DNA from: Strix aluco
Taxonomy: Eukaryota; Chordata; Aves; Strigiformes; Strigidae
Length of the DNA: 64,000 nucleotides
Reading direction: 5' to 3'
NCBI RefSeq assembly: GCF_031877795.1
Contig: NC_133971.1
Location: forward strand, 84,964,446 to 85,028,445
In this document: positions 58,161-64,000 of the stretch, in pieces
How positions within the stretch are numbered: position 1 is the first letter of the stretch
Layout of the letters: every line of letters begins with the position of its first letter
Made by a program: the position numbers and the translations under genes
The notes under the pieces: model-generated
What the model was told of the DNA's origin: nothing
What the model saw: only the letters and a program-made list of their open reading frames with translations
Databases searched by the model: none

Positions 58161-59407
58161 GGAGATGGAATGGTGACGGAAGGGGAGGGAAGTGCTGGGG
58201 TGGGGGAGTTAGTACAAAGGAAGCAGAGAAATGGGAGCACTTACTAGAGTGGTAAGGGAGGTCACTCAGGGAGCAAAGATTTATTTAAAGAGGCAGCGAG
58301 CAGAGGATGGTCTGTAACCAGGGGATTGTGCAGCACCATTATTTCAGCATGTAGCTTATATCACACTCAATTAGGAGAGCACAACCCTCTTAAGGATCAA
58401 CCCCTACACTTAAGGAATTTCTTATGGGCTGAGGGAATTGAAAAAGAGATTTCCCAGGATTTAATAGACTGTATGCCTGCTATGGCCTTGGAAAAGCTCA
58501 TTCAACCGTGGAAAGCCAGTGAGTGACACACACGGGAAGGATCACCGAATTCATACCTGGTGAATTGTCCCGCTGTTTGTGTTTATAGCAGTATTTTGCA
58601 GGTTTTCAGAAGCTCACCATAGGACTTATGTTTTGGTTGTTGAGTGGGTCATTATGTGTATTGTCTTACTAGCCCTGTTTTGTTCTTTACTGGGGAAAAT
58701 ATGGTGAAGGGGTTAAACCGATGATTTAGCTACCTGCTCACACCCAAAACAATTCAATTGGATTAGGGGAGTCACTTTACTTCTTGGGGTGGTCCAAGAG
58801 TGGGCACACAAAGAGTATGATCCCTGACTTTTAACTTGATGCCCGGGTTCTAATCTGAGGCCTAGTTGTTTCTTGGGTTTTTTTTGATCTTGGAGAAACA
58901 GATGACTTTGGTATCGTGATTGGTACTGGTGATGGACAACCAAGATTGGATGACAACGTGGTGGTGAATGAATCTCGTGAACTTAGCACCTTTCAGAACT
59001 ATTGGTGCTATTGGGGGAGGAAAGTGTATTTATGTTTGGGTTATGTTAATGACACTTTAGGTCAACAAATGAAGAAGTGGCAAAAGACTTGAGGCGATTG
59101 TTACTGTATTAAGCATTAATTGGTTGATTAGATATATTTGAATCTTCCTTGTTAGAATGGTTAATTAGCTTCCTACAGTTTTGATTGTAATAGATTGTAT
59201 CAGTGTGTAAGTAGTAGAGTCCTATTAGAGTATGGGTGTATCTGAGATTTGTTTCTATAATTATCTAGGAATGAGGATCCACAAGGAGTATTGAAACTCA
59301 CTGGACTGTGCTCCCTTTTAGCCTTGGAGGCAAGAGGTGACTGCACCACCACTTCAAGGAAACCAACCAAATCATGACTGTGGTCATGAGGTGGATCGTA
59401 TGGCAGG

Positions 59408-59890
59408 TGCACCCCCCCAGTGAAAACAGGGCTTCTTGGCTGCTGAAGTGTAGCAGCTACTTGATTGTGCTTGTTCTCGGGGCTTCACGGTAGTTGGGGC
59501 CTTTGGCTAATGGGAGCCGCTACTGACCACAGATCAGATCTGGATGGGTATAAATGGAGTCCCCTGGGGGAACCATTTTGAGCTAGTTCCCCCCTGGAGT
59601 GGGATGCTGCGGTCAAGGACTCTCCCCTTGGGTTGGGATGCTGCCCAAGGAAGCTCCTTGAGGTTTCTATGGGTCGGGATGCTGCCCTGAGAAGTTCCTC
59701 GAGGTTGAGAGTCCTCATTGTTAGGCGAGTGATAGAGAGTTTTGGGATTGTTAAACCCTAGGGAGTGGTGTTTTGTTCTCCTTTTACAGGCATTCGAACC
59801 TGCTGTTGAATGGTTGCAGGGGGCCAGTTAATTGTGTTGATAATAAATTTTTAATTTTTGATTGTTGTTTATTTGGGAGCCTCCGTAACA
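59408..59890 (+). repeat. Provirus 3' LTR
   Basis: 483 bp, matching the 5' LTR throughout including TATA box and AATAAA, ending CCGTAACA. It abuts a further LTR-like sequence. Confidence 0.85.
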
Positions 59891-59910
59891 ATAATGAATA
59901 TAGATTTGAA

Positions 59911-60716
59911 TGATAATTCTTGAAGCTCTCCTGGCTCCAAGTCAGACCCACCTCTGGCCACAGCTGAGCCAATTAGCAAGGGTGGCTGCACCTCTGTGAT
60001 AACTTATTTAAGAAGGGGAGCCTGGGAGGAGTGGGAGTTGTAAGGAGGAGTTGTGAGGGAGATACCTGTGCAGGTCAGTGAAGAAAGGAGGTAGGGGGGG
60101 AGGTGTGCCAGATCAGAGACCCCCCTGCAGCCCATGGTGAGAGGGCAGGCTGTGCCCCTGCAGCCCATGGACATCACCGGTGGAGCAGATGCCCACCTGC
60201 AGCCCGTGGAGGACCCCACGCTGGAGCAGGGGGCTCTGCCCAAGAAGGTCGGGACTCTGTGGGAAGCCCTGCTGTTGTAGTTCAGTGCTGGGAGGACTGG
60301 AACACGTGGGAGGGACCCACGCTGGAGCAGTTCGGGAAGAGCTGCAGCCCATTGGAAAGATGTCGGAGAAAGTTCATGGAGGTCTGTCTGCTGTGGGAGA
60401 GACCCCACACTGGAGCAGGGAAAGAATGCAGAGTCCTCCCCCGAGGAGGAAGGAGCAGTGGGACTAACCATAACCCTCATTCCCTGCCCCCTGTTGCCTC
60501 TGGGGGTGAGGAGGTGGAGAAATGGGGAGGTGGAGAAATGGGGAGGCAAAGCGGAGCCAGGGAAGAAGGGAGGGGTGGGGGGAAGGTGTTTCCAAGATGT
60601 GGGAATGCTTCTCACTCTCCTACTCTGTTAAGTGGTGGTGTTTGAATTAAATTGAAGTTTTTACTTCCCCTAAGGAGTCTGTCTTTTGCCCGTGACCACC
60701 CGAGCCACCCTGCTCA
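59911..60716 (+). mobile_element. LTR-like remnant of a second avian ERV family
   Basis: Contains GTGATAACTTATTTAAGAAG, then reiterated CTGCAGCCCATGG / GGAGCAG phrases, and near its end TTTGAATTAAATTGAAG followed by GTCTGTCTTTTGCCCGTGAC. This is a layout seen in a common bird ERV LTR with its leader. It is unrelated to the neighbouring provirus LTR. Both borders are approximate, and the left end abuts the provirus. Confidence 0.6.
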
Positions 60717-60724
60717 GCCCAGCA

Positions 60725-62495
<1,771 letters not shown>

Positions 62496-63310
62496 GGCCG
62501 CCGCGCAGGCCCCGCCCCGCCGCCCCATTGGCCCCGCCGGGGCTGGGGGGGGGGGGAGTCGGGGGGTGCCGTGACCCCGCCCGGGCCGCCGCCGCGCCTC
62601 TTCCCCCGCTCCCGAGGCCGCCGGGGGGGGTCGTTGGGCGCTCAGGAGCTGGCTCTGGGAGGGGGGCGCAGAGCGGGAGGGCCGGGGGGGCTCGGCCCGC
62701 AGCCCCAGGTGGTCCCGCAGCGGGGCTGCCGTCCCGTGCCGAGCTCTCCCGTGGGAGCGCGGGGGGGCAGCGGGGGGCCCGCACGGCTCAGCCCCGACGG
62801 CTCGGAGCGGCGGCTGCGGGAGCAGATGGAGCGGCCGAAAGGCTGCCCCGGCCCCGGGTCGCTTGTGCCGCCGCTCCCGCGGCCGCTGCGCCATGCTGAA
62901 GCTCGTCCTCCCTCCCACCGCCGGGCGCGGTCCCGGACCAGGCCGCCATGAGGCGGCTGCTCGGGGGGTCCCCGGGACACCCCGCCGGCTCCGGGGGCTG
63001 CGGTGGGGCCGGGGGGTCCCGGCGCTGGGTGCGGCCCCTTCCCGCATGGCCCGGCGCAGCCGCTGCCGCGCCCGCCCGTGCAGGGCGCTGGGGCCCGCCG
63101 GCGCCTCCGACTCTTTGCGGGTGCAGGGGCGATTCCGGCTGGGGAGGGGGCACCGGGCGTGCCGGGGGGGCTCCCCGCAGCCCTCGGGAAGACCCTTCAG
63201 CCAGCGGCCGGACCGCAGGGCCACGGCAGGGCCGGGCACCGCTGGGGAGGGCCGGCGGCTGGGCCAGCGCTCCCGGGGCGGTTCCGCTTCCTCCGGGGCC
63301 GCTGCCGTGC
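62496..63310. promoter_or_regulatory. HINT2: HINT2 CpG island
   Basis: Very CpG-dense DNA upstream of HINT2 with a CCCCATTGGCCCC CCAAT box (~62521-62533) just before the ATG. The island is about 0.8 kb, longer than HINT2 alone would need. The long ORFs on both strands are GC-driven and match no recognised protein; a divergent transcript is possible. Confidence 0.6.
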
Positions 63311-63316
63311 CCGCTG

Positions 63317-63355
63317 CCTCCTCCGCCTCCTCCTCTTCCTCCTCCTCCTCCTCGC
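63317..63355. repeat. (TCC)n-rich tract
   Basis: CCTCC/TCC triplets at the right edge of the CpG island. Confidence 0.8.
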
Positions 63356-63359
63356 CTTC

Positions 63360-63519
63360 ATAATTGGCTCACGGTCGGACGGCTGGAAATTTTGTTTTTC
63401 CTCCTCCTCCCCTTTGATAATTACCCACGGACGGAGATAAAATACTTGTTTTGCGTGCTCCGCTTAGATAATTACCTCACGGCCAAACAAAAGATATGTT
63501 TTGCCTACTCCTACTCCTG
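63360..63519. repeat. Three-unit tandem repeat of ~51-57 bp
   Basis: Units start at 63360, 63417 and 63468, each with ATAATT, then CACGG, then TTGTTTT and CCTNCTCC in the same order. Units two and three share GATAATTACC. This AT-containing array stands out next to a CpG island. No known family was recognised. Confidence 0.75.
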
Positions 63520-64000
63520 CTCTTCTTTCCCTTCTCCCTCGCTGCCCGGGACCAGCCGGCCGCTGGCTGCAGCCTCGAAGAAGGGGAAGAGCCGGGGGCT
63601 GCCGTGGTCTCGTCCCCCACCGCGGGTGCAGGGGCTGCGCTGCCTCGTGGCTCGGCCTCTGGCAGAAACATCCCCGGGCTCGGAGAGCTGGAAAACCAGC
63701 AGGGACTCCTGCAGCCCGTCCTCCTCCAGTGCGGCCGCCAGCCCTGCGGGGACAGGGTTGCCCCTTGCCCCACATCCCACAGATGGGGGTGCCCCACGGC
63801 CACGCAGCCTTGTAGCCTGTACAAATGTTTCTGCTCAAGTACAAAGACTGCTAATCGCTGGCTCTGTTGTGTAAGCCTCATAGGATCCAGGCCTTGCGTT
63901 GATAAAGGACTGATAAGGTTAGAGCATCCTGCCCCAGAAGGTGCCAGAGGCTGGATGATTGCCACAGAAGCGTGAAGTCAGCAAAAATGTGTGGAAACTG
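63520..64000. other. Right edge of window
   Basis: GC-rich turning to mixed composition; no gene, RNA or repeat recognised. By human synteny FAM221B would be the next gene, but nothing here could be matched to it. Confidence 0.5.

Larger units (their letters stand above)
55853..59890 (+). mobile_element. Decayed endogenous retrovirus (provirus with two LTRs)
   Basis: Two direct LTRs (55853-56344 and 59408-59890) enclose about 3.06 kb. The internal part is short for a full provirus and heavily broken (well over five interruptions). Recognisable pieces are a reverse-transcriptase-like part and an RNase H-like part of pol; gag and env cannot be assigned. The family is undetermined, with an ERVL-like (class III) or class I origin both possible. 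LTR-to-LTR differences are several percent plus small indels, suggesting an insertion of moderate age. No target-site duplication matches at the outer ends, so at least one border has been rearranged. Confidence 0.88.

Overview
The window is vertebrate nuclear DNA and almost certainly avian. It carries six protein-coding genes with small introns, very GC-rich promoters, abundant G/C-rich minisatellites, and endogenous retroviral LTRs of types familiar from bird genomes. Gene order and orientation are GBA2(-), RGP1(+), MSMP(-), NPR2(+), SPAG8(-), HINT2(-), the same as on human 9p13. I cannot settle the species or chromosome from sequence alone.

Layout. Positions 1-11,725 hold the first 14 coding exons of GBA2 on the minus strand; the 3' end lies beyond the left edge. 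A CpG-rich bidirectional promoter (about 11.1-12.4 kb), containing its own 10-11 bp minisatellite, separates GBA2 from RGP1. RGP1 (12.8-22.0 kb) is complete. It meets MSMP (23.8-25.3 kb) tail to tail, with their poly(A) signals about 120 bp apart. A 10 kb gene-poor interval (25.3-35.5 kb) contains a 10-bp minisatellite with a 270-bp higher-order repeat, plus AT-rich islands that could be regulatory. NPR2 (35.6-46.6 kb) is complete with 22 coding exons and is tail to tail with SPAG8 (47.9-50.8 kb). From 52.9 to 61.4 kb there is a rearranged, repeat-loaded block, followed by HINT2 (61.4-62.5 kb) with a large CpG island reaching to about 63.3 kb.

The rearranged block is the most interesting part. 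About 0.7 kb containing the end of a roughly 50-bp minisatellite, the HINT2 downstream flank, and the HINT2 poly(A) signal and last ~50 coding bases is present twice (54.0-55.8 kb and 60.7-61.4 kb). The copies are about 95% or more identical over most of their length. The upstream copy is split by two solo LTRs, each with a 4-bp target-site duplication, and the other copy preserves both empty sites. Between the copies sits a decayed provirus with two LTRs (55.85-59.89 kb) and a further LTR-like piece.

The genes do not form one pathway. GBA2 cleaves glucosylceramide, RGP1 is part of the RAB6A exchange factor at the Golgi, and MSMP is a small secreted cysteine-rich protein. NPR2 is the CNP receptor guanylate cyclase, SPAG8 is a sperm/ciliary microtubule protein, and HINT2 is a mitochondrial HIT-family hydrolase. 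Exon boundaries were placed by hand from GT/GC-AG sites, phase and homology remembered from mammalian proteins. Every complete gene gives a CDS divisible by three.
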